Shown here: positions 27,787-36,085 of the stretch, in pieces
Position numbering within the stretch: position 1 is the first letter of the stretch
Layout: every line of letters begins with the position of its first letter
From: Roseovarius confluentis
GTDB taxonomy: Bacteria > Pseudomonadota > Alphaproteobacteria > Rhodobacterales > Rhodobacteraceae
DNA length: 64,000 bases
NCBI RefSeq assembly: GCF_002917925.1
Contig: NZ_PPFE01000002.1
Span: 62,001 to 126,000 of the forward strand
Reading direction: 5' to 3'
Made by a program: the position numbers and the translations under genes
The notes under the pieces: model-generated
Told to the model about the DNA's origin: nothing
What the model saw: only the letters and a program-made list of their open reading frames with translations
The model's database searches: none

Positions 27787-28431
27787 ATGCCTGACAATAC
27801 TTCCAAATCATTTTCATTGAGACCATTGGAAAAGCCCGACCTGACGTGCATCACACGATGGTTTCAGGAAGTGGGAGATTTGGCGCTCTTTGATCGACAT
27901 TCGCGCGTCCCCTACGATCTGGCGACGAGTGAGAGGCTGTGGAACATGTCTGACACCCCGCAAAACGCGTACGACAATTGCTGGTTCGCGATCACGTCCA
28001 AACCCACCGGCGTTGCCGGCATCGTAGGCCTTGAGCGCATTTCGCCCGTCAACCGCGATGCGGTCATCGCACTTTATGTCGACCACGCGATCCGGCGGCA
28101 GGGAATTGGCATTCGGGCATCAGCGCTGATACTGGATTTCGCATTTCGGCAACTGGGATTGAACCGGGTGACGTCCTTCTATCGCAAGGACAACGCGGGC
28201 AGCCGCGATCTGACCAGTCAGGCCGGCTTCGAAGTGGAGGGAACGATGCGGCAAGCGTGGTTTTCCGACGGGAAGTTCCATGACATGATCGTCGTCGGTC
28301 TTCTGGCGGAGCACTGGAACACTCGACGAGACGCGCTGGCAGAAGAACTCGGAGAAACAACAGTGATCGCGTTTGGCGATGGGAAGAGTTCGGGTTCTAA
28401 ATGGCCACCGCACAGGTCGGTAACGCACTGA
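27787..28431 (+). CDS. GNAT-family N-acetyltransferase
   Basis: 214 residues. The acetyl-CoA fold is seen in SLRPLEKPDLTCITRWF, WFAITSKPTGVAGIVGLERI, AVIALYVDHAIRRQGIGIRASALILDFAFRQLGLNRVTSFYRKDNAGS and LTSQAGFEVEGTMRQAWFSDGKFHDMIVVGLL. RRQGIG is the pyrophosphate-binding motif. The layout is close to the RimJ/RimL-like branch that acetylates protein N-termini, small amines or antibiotics; the substrate is unknown. It lies 15 bp before the cyclase gene on the same strand and may be transcribed with it. Confidence 0.88.
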   Translation: MPDNTSKSFSLRPLEKPDLTCITRWFQEVGDLALFDRHSRVPYDLATSERLWNMSDTPQNAYDNCWFAITSKPTGVAGIVGLERISPVNRDAVIALYVDHAIRRQGIGIRASALILDFAFRQLGLNRVTSFYRKDNAGSRDLTSQAGFEVEGTMRQAWFSDGKFHDMIVVGLLAEHWNTRRDALAEELGETTVIAFGDGKSSGSKWPPHRSVTH

Positions 28432-28446
28432 ATGAAAGCCGGATAG

Positions 28447-30210
28447 TTGAACGCACGCGAACCAACTTTCAGACAGCGGCTCGGGGCTGTCTTGTTTGCC
28501 GATGTCGTCGGGTATTCCCGGCTCATGGGGCGGAACGAGATTGACACCTACAAGGCCTTGCGCGCCCTTCTGGAACGTCTCGAGGCGGCGTGTGTCGAAA
28601 ACGGCGGACAATTCGTCGACGTCAAGGGCGACGGCATCCTCGCCCGGTTCGACACGGCGACCGATGCCGTGCTTTTCGGCGTGGAACTGCAACGTATCAC
28701 CGAGAGCAGCAATGCCGACTTGCCCCTGGCGCAAAGGATCAGCTTTCGCGTCGGAATCCACCTTGGTGAGTTCCTGCTCGACGACCGTGGCATTCATGGC
28801 GACATCGTCAACATCGCAGCCCGACTGCAAGAACTCGCCGAACCCGGCCGTGTCTTCGTCAGTTCCAGCGTGTATGAGCAGGTGCGCAACAAGCTGCGCC
28901 TGGGCTACGAGTTTCTTGGCCCGCAAATGCTTAAGAACATCGAGCAGCCCGTCCCCATCTTCTGCATCCGAACCGAAGTCGAGGGCGCAACCATGGCGGC
29001 CACGGTTCGGCCTTCGGCGCCCTCGATGGAGTACAGTCGGCCCGACACACCTTCGATCGCCGTTCTTCCCTTCGATATCCGCGGCGGCGACGAGTCCGAA
29101 AGCTGGTTGGCGGAGGGACTGACCGAGGACATCATTCTCGCGCTTTCCAAATTCAAGAACCTGTTCGTCATCAATCGGAACACAAGCTTCGCGTTCAGGG
29201 CGCAGGATCTGCCCCCAAGCAAAACTGCCACGAAACTGGGGGTGCGCTATGTCGTGCGCGGCAGCGTTCAGCGCGCGAAGACGAAGCTGCGCATCAAGGT
29301 CGAACTGATAGACACCGACTCGTCTCGGACGATCCGGGGCCAAACCTACGACCGGGATCAGGAGGACATCTTCGAGATTCAGGACGAGATGACCGCGTCA
29401 ATCGTCGGGGCGGCCGCTGTTCTGGTCGAGGCAGAGGAACGCCGGCGCTTCAGTGCTTCGATCCCGTCCGACCTTGCGGCCTACGGCTTCGTGCTGCGGG
29501 CACAGCAGCTGATCTTCAAGTACACGCGGCGTGACAACGAGCATGCGCGAATGCTCTACGAACAGGCTTTGTCACTGGACGGGAAATATGCCCGTGCCTC
29601 CGCGGCCCTGTCGCGGACCCTGAACATCGACTGGCGCTACTCCTGGAACGCGGACGGAGATCAGGCGCTCGACACCGCTCTTTCCTATGCCCGTCGGGCC
29701 GCCGACCTCGATCCCACCGATGCGCGTGCATTCGGAGAACTCGGATTCGTTCACCTTTACCGCAAGGAACACGATGCGGCGCTCGGGGCTTATGATCGTG
29801 CGCTCAAGCTCAATCCCAACGATGCCGATTTGCTGTCGGACTATGCAGATGCCTTGGCGCATTCAGGCCAGAATGAAGAGGCGATCCAGCACCTGCAGCG
29901 CGCCATGCGATTGAACCCGTTCTTCCCGGACCAGTACCTTTGGCATCTTGGCGGGGCTTACTACAATCTAAAGCAATATGACGCGGTGATCGAAACCGTC
30001 AGCAAGATGAACAACCCGACAGAAGGTCAACGGATGCTGGCGGCAAGCTACGCGCAGCTGGGCCAAATCGAGTTGGCAAGCAAGATTGCCGAGAAACACC
30101 GTACCGTGCATCCGAACTTTTCGATCAAGCATTGGGAGCAGATAATTCCCGACCGCCTGCCAGAAGACACGCAGCATTTCCTCGAAGGATTGAAAAAGGC
30201 CGGGTTCTGA
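28447..30210 (+). CDS. Class III nucleotide cyclase with TolB-like and TPR domains
   Basis: 587 residues from a TTG start; a TAG stands right before it in frame, and the next ATG (codon 27) would cut the catalytic fold. Residues ~10-180 are a class III adenylate/guanylate cyclase: metal Asp19 in VLFADVVGYS, Asp62 in VKGDGILARF, and VNIAARLQELAEPGRVFVSS with the transition-state Asn/Arg. A middle domain (~200-325) starts with SIAVLPFDIRGG and reads like the TolB/FlgO-type domain common in such proteins. The last ~250 residues are TPR-like helices (e.g. ARAFGELGFVHLYRKEHDAALGAYDRALKLNPND). It likely makes cAMP in the cytoplasm. It converges on the repeat-protein operon, with 36 bp between the stops. 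Confidence 0.88.
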   Translation: MNAREPTFRQRLGAVLFADVVGYSRLMGRNEIDTYKALRALLERLEAACVENGGQFVDVKGDGILARFDTATDAVLFGVELQRITESSNADLPLAQRISFRVGIHLGEFLLDDRGIHGDIVNIAARLQELAEPGRVFVSSSVYEQVRNKLRLGYEFLGPQMLKNIEQPVPIFCIRTEVEGATMAATVRPSAPSMEYSRPDTPSIAVLPFDIRGGDESESWLAEGLTEDIILALSKFKNLFVINRNTSFAFRAQDLPPSKTATKLGVRYVVRGSVQRAKTKLRIKVELIDTDSSRTIRGQTYDRDQEDIFEIQDEMTASIVGAAAVLVEAEERRRFSASIPSDLAAYGFVLRAQQLIFKYTRRDNEHARMLYEQALSLDGKYARASAALSRTLNIDWRYSWNADGDQALDTALSYARRAADLDPTDARAFGELGFVHLYRKEHDAALGAYDRALKLNPNDADLLSDYADALAHSGQNEEAIQHLQRAMRLNPFFPDQYLWHLGGAYYNLKQYDAVIETVSKMNNPTEGQRMLAASYAQLGQIELASKIAEKHRTVHPNFSIKHWEQIIPDRLPEDTQHFLEGLKKAGF

Positions 30211-30246
30211 TTGCTGGACCCCGCTGCGCAAAGGTCGCGTTTGCGT

Positions 30247-30819
30247 TCAGTCGCCGGAGCCGCGCGCCTTTGCCCCGCTGACCTTGGCACCGCTCACTTT
30301 CGCGCCACTGACCTTGGCGCCACTGACTTTTGCACCGCTAACCTTCGCGCCGCTTACGCCCGCTCCGTCACCGGCGAAGTAAGCTTCCAACAGTATCTGT
30401 TCGAACATGCCGGTCGACACATCCATGCGCATGGTCTGATCGGCCTTGTCATAGCTCCAGACCCGGATATCGTTCGCGATTTGAAAGTCGGCCGCGGCGA
30501 CCCCGCTTTTGGAGGGGTCGTTGGGCGCGCGTGACCCAAGGTTGCCGGGAAGGTCCCCGTCGGTGGCACTTTGACCTTTTCCGTGAACGAGAAAGATCAC
30601 GGGTTCCGGCAGGTCGAAATACGTGCCTTCGTGGGCGAAACCGTAGATCTTGGCGAAAGCGGGTGACTGCTCGCTTTCCTTGTCATCGGCCAAGGCGAAC
30701 TGGTCATCCAGATGCTTGTTGCCGCCAAGCGTCCTGGACGCTCTGCGTTGATACACCAGATCATCAAGAATTCTGCCAAACAACAGCACTTCTGAAAAGC
30801 TCAATAAAGACTCCGACAT
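30247..30819 (-). CDS. Protein with C-terminal SGAKV repeats, candidate YcaO-TfuA substrate
   Basis: 190 residues, with a good AGAGGG ribosome site. I do not recognise a family for the first ~145 residues (opening MSESLLSFSEVLLFGRILDD); they include FDLPEPVIFLVHGKGQ and VSTGMFEQILLEAYFAGDG. There is no signal peptide. The C-terminus is AGV, five SGAKV units and one SGAKA, then RGSGD. The protein has no cysteine. It is the last gene of the operon ycaO-tfuA-zincin-this gene. A folded or helical leader followed by a short repetitive Gly/Ser/Ala-rich tail is the layout of a precursor peptide, and TfuA-dependent thioamidation does not need Cys. That it is the modified substrate is inference. Confidence 0.7.
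   Translation of the reverse strand: MSESLLSFSEVLLFGRILDDLVYQRRASRTLGGNKHLDDQFALADDKESEQSPAFAKIYGFAHEGTYFDLPEPVIFLVHGKGQSATDGDLPGNLGSRAPNDPSKSGVAAADFQIANDIRVWSYDKADQTMRMDVSTGMFEQILLEAYFAGDGAGVSGAKVSGAKVSGAKVSGAKVSGAKVSGAKARGSGD
30265..30354 (-). repeat. Six tandem 15-bp units encoding SGAK(V/A)
   Basis: Reading the minus strand, the units are SGAKV x5 and SGAKA. The codons differ from unit to unit at nearly every third position (Ser AGC/AGT, Gly GGC/GGT/GGG, Ala GCG/GCA/GCC, Lys AAG/AAA, Val GTT/GTC/GTG) while the amino acids are kept. This is protein-level conservation of an old repeat, not a fresh DNA duplication. Confidence 0.95.
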
Positions 30820-30892
30820 GATGCCCTCTTTTTAAAATGGATTAACGACAAGGTGCCACAAACAACAAAGAACGCAAAACGTATTTAGACTA

Positions 30893-32194
30893 TTACAGGT
30901 GCGGCACTCGTGTGCGCACGGAAACCGCATGGCTGTCGCCATCGGGGTCGGCCAGTCTCGGACCCACCTGCGTAAGGCCGATATCGCGCATACGGAAATT
31001 ACCCTCGATGATCCGTTGGTACGCCCCGCCGGATATGTCGCGATCGACGGCCAGCAGCGCCTCTTCGACATGCGAATAGCTCAGCCCGTCCGCTTCCAGC
31101 ATATCCCATGCGTCAGCCAGGTAAGAACCCATCAGGTCCCGCGCTTCCAAGAGCGCAATCCGAAATCCTTCGGGGTTTTGCGCGTAGCGATAATCGAACA
31201 TGTCCTGCATGACGTCGCTGTACTCGGGCGAACCTTCGAGCCGATCCGACAGGTCTTCGATTTCCGGCGTAATCAGCCCGGTTTCCAGAAGCCTTTCGTG
31301 AAACAAGTCGATCAGGATGTCGAACAGGGCCCCGGTCAGCGGTTCCGACAAAGCGTGCTCGCTCGTCCAGCCAGCCGAGAAATCCGACAACAGTTTGTCA
31401 TTGGCCGCCATGCGGATCTGGGCTGTCTGCGCCGTTTCAGCAAACCGGTTGAGCCGATTGTAAGTGTAAAGGTTTCCCCGGGTTTCCTCCAGCAGAGCCT
31501 CGACTACCGATCCGAAATGCAACGAGGCCAGAAGCGCGACCATGTCCGCGGCGGATTCGTGAAAACCGTAATATTCGCCCGACGCGTCTCCTTCAGTGGG
31601 CAGGCCGATCACGCTGTAGATCAGCGCGTGCCCGATTTCATGGGCGACAACATCGAAGTTCAGGCTGTAGGGCCTGTACTCACCCTCGTGCTCGGTGGTC
31701 CCGCCGGTCTCCAGAAAACCCCAGCCGATATGCGCATTGTCGAGGCCGGGCAGCAGCGACAATTCCAGCTTGTCGTAGTCGGACTCGAAATGCCACGGGA
31801 TCCGGCGCCCGAAATACCCTTCCCAGACATCCATCGTGAAATGCGCCGAGCCGAATAGATGCGCCGCCTCGAATTCCGGGTCATCGGGCGCGATGTGGAT
31901 GAAGTTGCCGAACTCATCGGGGATGGCCGGCGCGTTGCGCTGCCCGTTCCAGGGCGGAAGGTACATGCCCGGCCCGACGGGCCCGGGCACGATGGCGCCA
32001 TAGGATATGGTCTTACCAATGGGGTCGACCACGTACATGCGCGGCCCTGACGGACCGGGACCGATCGTACCGGGCGGGGCCGAGATCTCGACCAGTTCCA
32101 GTTCCGCCGCGTCCTCGCCGAACGGAGATTGCGGAAACAGAAGAAAGCGCGTGCCCGGCGCTTCGTCCTCTGCCGCGTAATCTGGAAACTGCAT
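30893..32194 (-). CDS. Predicted cytoplasmic zinc metallopeptidase (gluzincin-like)
   Basis: 433 residues with a strong GGAGG site 7 bp before ATG. The catalytic motif HEIGH is at residues 185-189 (VVAHEIGHALIYS), and a likely third ligand is Glu213 in FHESAADMVALL, 24 residues later; the E-x3-D spacing resembles M4/gluzincin peptidases. Two short Gly-Pro stretches (GPGPSGPRM, GPVGPGM) lie near the N-terminus. There is no signal peptide or propeptide, unlike secreted M4 enzymes, so it should act in the cytoplasm. Its place between tfuA and the repeat protein suggests that it trims the modified repeat protein. It could instead be an unrelated housekeeping peptidase. Confidence 0.75.
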   Translation of the reverse strand: MQFPDYAAEDEAPGTRFLLFPQSPFGEDAAELELVEISAPPGTIGPGPSGPRMYVVDPIGKTISYGAIVPGPVGPGMYLPPWNGQRNAPAIPDEFGNFIHIAPDDPEFEAAHLFGSAHFTMDVWEGYFGRRIPWHFESDYDKLELSLLPGLDNAHIGWGFLETGGTTEHEGEYRPYSLNFDVVAHEIGHALIYSVIGLPTEGDASGEYYGFHESAADMVALLASLHFGSVVEALLEETRGNLYTYNRLNRFAETAQTAQIRMAANDKLLSDFSAGWTSEHALSEPLTGALFDILIDLFHERLLETGLITPEIEDLSDRLEGSPEYSDVMQDMFDYRYAQNPEGFRIALLEARDLMGSYLADAWDMLEADGLSYSHVEEALLAVDRDISGGAYQRIIEGNFRMRDIGLTQVGPRLADPDGDSHAVSVRTRVPHL

Positions 32195-32237
32195 CAGATC
32201 CTCCGTTGCGTTTCGGCCCCCATGCCTCGAGCCAGAA

Positions 32238-33566
32238 TCAGCCCTGGCTTCCGGCCCTCAGCGCGTCGTCTTCATCCAAGTTATACAGGAACTCGCGTGC
32301 GATCAGAGCGATAAGTTCATCGCGCCCGTCCAGCCCAAGCGACCGGGCGAATGCGTCCGGGTCGTCGGGTACAGGGCGGCCCAGGCGGGTTTCGAAAAAC
32401 CAGACAAGCAGACGCAGCCTGTCCGGCGATGCCTGCGCGCCATTTTCGACAATAGACCGGGCCTTGGCCTCGGCCCGCGCCTTCAACTCGGAATAGGCCC
32501 CGGACCAGCGCAGCTCGGACATAATATGCCCGTCCAGCCCGGATGACCGCGCGGCTCGTGTGTCTTCGATCAGCGCAGCCTCCGCCAGCAGCGCCTCATA
32601 GCAGGTCTCGTCTAGGTCGTTCGCCTCCAGCCAGTCCAGAACAGCGTCACGACGCGACAGGTTGTTCAAGCGGCGATGCCGGTCCATCACAGCGCGCAGC
32701 GTTTCGCGATCCGCCCGGGCACCGCGGCGCTCCGCATCCTCTATGGCAAGACCGCGCAACATGGCCTTGTTGCGCGTGGTCTCATACCTCTCCGGGTCCA
32801 GCCGCAACTCGTCCAGCACGGCCTTCGACGCAGCGGCTCCGGCATCGGTTTCGCCCTCGATGCGCCGGACCAAGCCTTGCCAGGCCAACGTCCGCTCGAC
32901 CCTATGGGCCTGGTCAGTTTGGATGTCATTCTCGAGGAACGCAGCCATGCGGACCAGCATGGCCCGGGCGTCTTCGCCTTTCGCGTCGACCTTGCCCGAA
33001 GGCAGCCAGGGGAATAACGCGGCAAGGCTCGGCTCATGCAGAAGTCGGGCGGAAATCTCATCCCAGGTTCGGCTCTTGTAGTGCAGCGATTTTGCCGTCG
33101 CGTTCAAGAGTTCGGCCGCCTCGGGCGTCAGGACCTTGGCAGCAACGGCGCGTTCCGCCGTGGCGCGGACGGATACCATCGGCTCGCTCAGGGCCATGAA
33201 CCCAAGCTCGGCCGGCCCGTGCTGGACCGCCACGTCGTCATCGTCGGCAATCTCACCTTTCAGGTAGGCCTCGAATATCGCACCGACGCCGATCATGCCG
33301 AAATCGTGCAGTTCGGCGGCCCGCAGGGCCCCTATACTGGCGCTTCCGAAAACTGGAATGCCCTGCTCCATCGCCCAAAGGATTTCCTTGTGCCAGACCG
33401 ACGGCACCCCTTCGAAATAGCCGTCGATAATGCCGATGGCCGGTGGGCACCGACGCGCCACGCGATAAACGTCGCCCTGTGCCACGGGCGGCAGAACCTC
33501 GGCGTCCAGTGCCGCGAGAATGGCCTCGGCGTCTATCGTCGGGCCTGCAAAAATCACTGGCTTCAT
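32238..33566 (-). CDS. TfuA-like protein, YcaO partner
   Basis: 442 residues. The N-terminal ~200 residues are the TfuA core: VIFAGPTIDAEAILAAL, PPAIGIIDGYFEGVPSVWHKEILWAMEQGIPVFGSASIGALRAAEL. The C-terminal half is a long helical extension. TfuA was first found in the trifolitoxin cluster; with YcaO it takes part in backbone thioamidation, as shown for archaeal methyl-coenzyme M reductase and for thiovarsolin-type peptides. The start overlaps the ycaO stop (ATGA), so the two are made together. Confidence 0.9.
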   Translation of the reverse strand: MKPVIFAGPTIDAEAILAALDAEVLPPVAQGDVYRVARRCPPAIGIIDGYFEGVPSVWHKEILWAMEQGIPVFGSASIGALRAAELHDFGMIGVGAIFEAYLKGEIADDDDVAVQHGPAELGFMALSEPMVSVRATAERAVAAKVLTPEAAELLNATAKSLHYKSRTWDEISARLLHEPSLAALFPWLPSGKVDAKGEDARAMLVRMAAFLENDIQTDQAHRVERTLAWQGLVRRIEGETDAGAAASKAVLDELRLDPERYETTRNKAMLRGLAIEDAERRGARADRETLRAVMDRHRRLNNLSRRDAVLDWLEANDLDETCYEALLAEAALIEDTRAARSSGLDGHIMSELRWSGAYSELKARAEAKARSIVENGAQASPDRLRLLVWFFETRLGRPVPDDPDAFARSLGLDGRDELIALIAREFLYNLDEDDALRAGSQG

Positions 33567-34762
33567 GCGGCACCGGCCTGCACGGCGCGCGCCCGTGGGC
33601 CCGGTATAAAATCCGGGTCGTCATGCGGTGCCTCCAGCCCCGGAATGACCGCGCGGATCACCGAAATCCCGAATTCCGGACGGGACAGGTCGACCGTCAC
33701 CACTTGGTCTATCCCGGCGGAGGACAGACGCGCCAACAACAATGCAAGGTCGTCCTCGAAGGTTTCCGTTGTCACATTCGGACCGTCCAGGAAACTGCCT
33801 GCTGGCGGCGCGTTGGCGATCAGGTGACGCACGTAGCGCCCTCTGGCCGCCACGGCCTCGGTCGTGAATTCCGAAGGGTCCAGATCGTCACGCGCCCCGG
33901 AAATATAGGTCAGCCGGGTCTGCGCCGCCTCTGTCACCGCGCGCAGAAGGGCGATGGCGCGGTCCGGGTGGCAGCCATCGCCGATTCCGATATGGCCATG
34001 GCTGTCGCCTGCCTCGCAAATCATGCAGCGAAAGCTGGGCACGCCGACATCCGACGTCGTGTCCCACAGCCCGACATCCAAGCCAGCACCGACCAATCGG
34101 TTGAGTGCATCCCGGCACCTTGGGTCGTCAACCGATGCGGGGTCGATCCGCGTGTCGCCGGACGCGTAATGCCACAAGGTTGTCGCGTCCCGCTCGATCA
34201 GTTCACAGATCGCATGGCAGGTCGCCTCGGTGGTGTCATTGCCGGACGCAAGCCCGTTCGTCGTGCGCGGAAACGCGCCGTGACCGCCATGCGGCGGCTC
34301 GGTATAGTCGGTATCGACCATCTCCAGCGGCACCCAACAGGCGGCATCCCGACCAAGGTCCCGCCCTTCGACCCACAAGATCCGCCGATGCGGGTCAAAG
34401 CTGGCGCCAGTGACTTTAGGCAGGCGAGAAACGTCCGCAACAGCCACCTCGGCCTGCAATTCGGCGAAAGATTCGCGGCGGATCGGCCGCACGATCCTTT
34501 CCGCATGCCAACTCTCGATGGCTTCCATGACACCCGAAACCTGCGCCGCCTCCAGCGACAGCCCTTTGCCCAGCGACACCGCGACCGAGCGGGAGTTCGG
34601 CCGCGTCACCATCACCGTGGGCAATCCGATACGATCCAGACCCGTTAGGTTGGCGATGCGTGTGATCCCCATGCGGGACAAGTGAGGCCTGACACGCTCC
34701 ATCGTTTGGGCCGGATCGCACAGGCGATGCGTATCAAGCAGATATTCTTTTCTCGACGACAT
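33563..34762 (-). CDS. ycaO: YcaO-domain ATP-dependent peptide-modifying enzyme
   Basis: 399 residues. YcaO proteins use ATP to activate peptide-backbone amides. Visible features: VSGVMEAIESWHAE (Glu80, Glu83), TNGLASGNDTTEATCHAICELIERDA (Glu179, Glu187, Glu190), and the C-terminal RAVIPGLEAP...PGPRARAVQ. The NGLASGN form and C-terminal PGPRA are seen in YcaO proteins paired with TfuA, in keeping with the tfuA gene next door, and argue for thioamide rather than azoline formation; there is no adjacent E1-like or dehydrogenase gene. First gene of the minus-strand operon. Confidence 0.93.
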   Translation of the reverse strand: MSSRKEYLLDTHRLCDPAQTMERVRPHLSRMGITRIANLTGLDRIGLPTVMVTRPNSRSVAVSLGKGLSLEAAQVSGVMEAIESWHAERIVRPIRRESFAELQAEVAVADVSRLPKVTGASFDPHRRILWVEGRDLGRDAACWVPLEMVDTDYTEPPHGGHGAFPRTTNGLASGNDTTEATCHAICELIERDATTLWHYASGDTRIDPASVDDPRCRDALNRLVGAGLDVGLWDTTSDVGVPSFRCMICEAGDSHGHIGIGDGCHPDRAIALLRAVTEAAQTRLTYISGARDDLDPSEFTTEAVAARGRYVRHLIANAPPAGSFLDGPNVTTETFEDDLALLLARLSSAGIDQVVTVDLSRPEFGISVIRAVIPGLEAPHDDPDFIPGPRARAVQAGAA

Positions 34763-34964
34763 GCGAATGACGGTGCTTTCAGCAGTTTGAACAATTTTAA
34801 GAAAGCAATTGCATCAACAATCCAGTTCTCGTTTCAAGAGTGCGTCATCATCCCTCGCCGGTCAATGTGACTGATGATGATCGCCCAAGGGCACCCGTTC
34901 TTCGCCAGACTTCGAAAAAGTGGTATACCGGATGCAAACCAGAGCCACCTGACGGAGCCAGCGG
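34763..34964. promoter_or_regulatory. Divergent promoter region of the ycaO operon and the membrane sensor
   Basis: A 202-bp gap, AT-richer than the genes around it, with the starts of ycaO (minus) and the cNMP-binding membrane protein (plus) on either side. Both promoters must be here or nearby. I see an imperfect dyad CATCATC...GATGATG (about 34846-34880) but no convincing canonical TGTGA-N6-TCACA Crp site. Confidence 0.45.
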
Positions 34965-35672
34965 ATGCTGTATGGTATCCCCGAAGACGTTTACCATTGG
35001 ATCGGATATTGCGGTGTCGCGCTTTATCTGGGGGCGTATGCCTTATTGCAAACCGGAGTGATCCGCGGACACGGCTATCCGTACGTCATCCTGAATTTCC
35101 TCGCGGCGTCGTTTGTCCTTGTCGGTTTGACCGTCGCCTTCAACCTGTCTTCCGCGATCATTCAGATTTTCTGGATCATCATCAGCCTTGTCGGCCTGAC
35201 GCGCATGTTGCTTCTGGATCGCATGGCCCGGTTGAACGAGGAGGAAAGCGCCTTGGTCGCGAGGATCTTTCCCGACTTTTCCAGGACAGCCGCGCGCAAC
35301 TTCTTTGATCACGGCATCTGGCTCGACGCCGAACCGGGCATCAGGATCACGCAGGAAAACGAACCCGTCACGCACCTGACTTACCTCGCTAAAGGTTCGG
35401 CTGACGTGTTTTCTTCGTCTGAAAAGATCGGTACGGTTGTCGGCGGGCTCGTCGGCGAAATGAACGTCATGCAAAAGGGGCCTGCCTCCGCGACCGTGCG
35501 CACGGCAGAGCCAAGCCGTCTCTTCATGATATCGTCTGAATCCCTCTCGGAACTGGCAAAGTCCGACATCGAATTCCGGCGCGCGCTGGAAAGCGGCATG
35601 CACCTGGATACCCGCAGCAAGCTGGTTGCGGCCAACAAGGCCCTGACACGACAGAAGGCAGCGGCAGAGTGA
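34965..35672 (+). CDS. Three-helix membrane protein with a cyclic-nucleotide-binding-like domain
   Basis: 235 residues. Three membrane helices (about 12-33, 38-60, 62-84; WIGYCGVALYLGAYALL, YVILNFLAASFVLVGLTVAF, IIQIFWIIISLVGLTRMLLL) are followed by a cNMP-binding-like domain (HLTYLAKGSADVF, VGGLVGEMNVMQKGPASATVRTAEPSRLFMI). The Arg that holds the cyclic phosphate in Crp-type pockets (PRSATV) is Ala here (PASATV). Three helices plus an atypical cNMP domain is the layout of Popeye-type proteins and of bacterial CBU_0592-domain proteins. Start chosen for GGAG upstream. It overlaps the next gene by 4 bp. Whether it binds nucleotide is open. Confidence 0.8.
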   Translation: MLYGIPEDVYHWIGYCGVALYLGAYALLQTGVIRGHGYPYVILNFLAASFVLVGLTVAFNLSSAIIQIFWIIISLVGLTRMLLLDRMARLNEEESALVARIFPDFSRTAARNFFDHGIWLDAEPGIRITQENEPVTHLTYLAKGSADVFSSSEKIGTVVGGLVGEMNVMQKGPASATVRTAEPSRLFMISSESLSELAKSDIEFRRALESGMHLDTRSKLVAANKALTRQKAAAE

Positions 35673-36043
35673 CCGAGACCGGGATCCTGATCTTTCTCGT
35701 CCTCGTACAGGTCAAACACTATTTCGCGGACTTTCGATGGCAGACGGGTGAAATGCTCGCCCACAAGGGGAAGTTAATGCACCCCGCGGGACTGGCGCAT
35801 GCGGGTCTTCACGGTTTGCTCAGTTTGCCGGTCATGGCGCTTGCGGGTCTTGGCGGGCCGGGTCTGATCGTCGCGCTGGGATTGGCCGAGGTTTTCGTGC
35901 ATCACGTGATCGACTGGCAGAAGGCCAACCTGCAGACAGAAAAGGCCGACCTTGGCGAGGCCGGGTTCTGGCGGCTGGTCGGCCTGGATCAGGCAGCGCA
36001 TCAGCTGACCTATGTGGCGATTCTTGCGGTCGGTTTGCTATAA
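35669..36043 (+). CDS. DUF3307-family membrane protein
   Basis: 124 residues from a GTG that overlaps the preceding stop (GTGA). It resembles DUF3307 proteins: LVLVQVKHYFADFRWQT near the N-terminus, several hydrophobic helices, and HHVIDWQKAN. The His-rich helices suggest metal or lipid-head contact, but no activity is known. Translationally coupled to the cNMP-type membrane protein and followed by a Crp/Fnr gene. Confidence 0.82.
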   Translation: MTETGILIFLVLVQVKHYFADFRWQTGEMLAHKGKLMHPAGLAHAGLHGLLSLPVMALAGLGGPGLIVALGLAEVFVHHVIDWQKANLQTEKADLGEAGFWRLVGLDQAAHQLTYVAILAVGLL

Positions 36044-36085
36044 TTGGTTTCACTGGTTTGCACACGCGCGCTAACGGAGCATTCG

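Noticed and set aside
30265-30354. CRISPR-like or simple DNA tandem repeat
   Set aside because: The 15-bp units are contiguous, in frame, and differ at synonymous positions, so the pattern is a coding repeat.
34763-34964. Canonical Crp site (TGTGA-N6-TCACA) before ycaO
   Set aside because: Only loose partial matches are present; I could not support a specific site.
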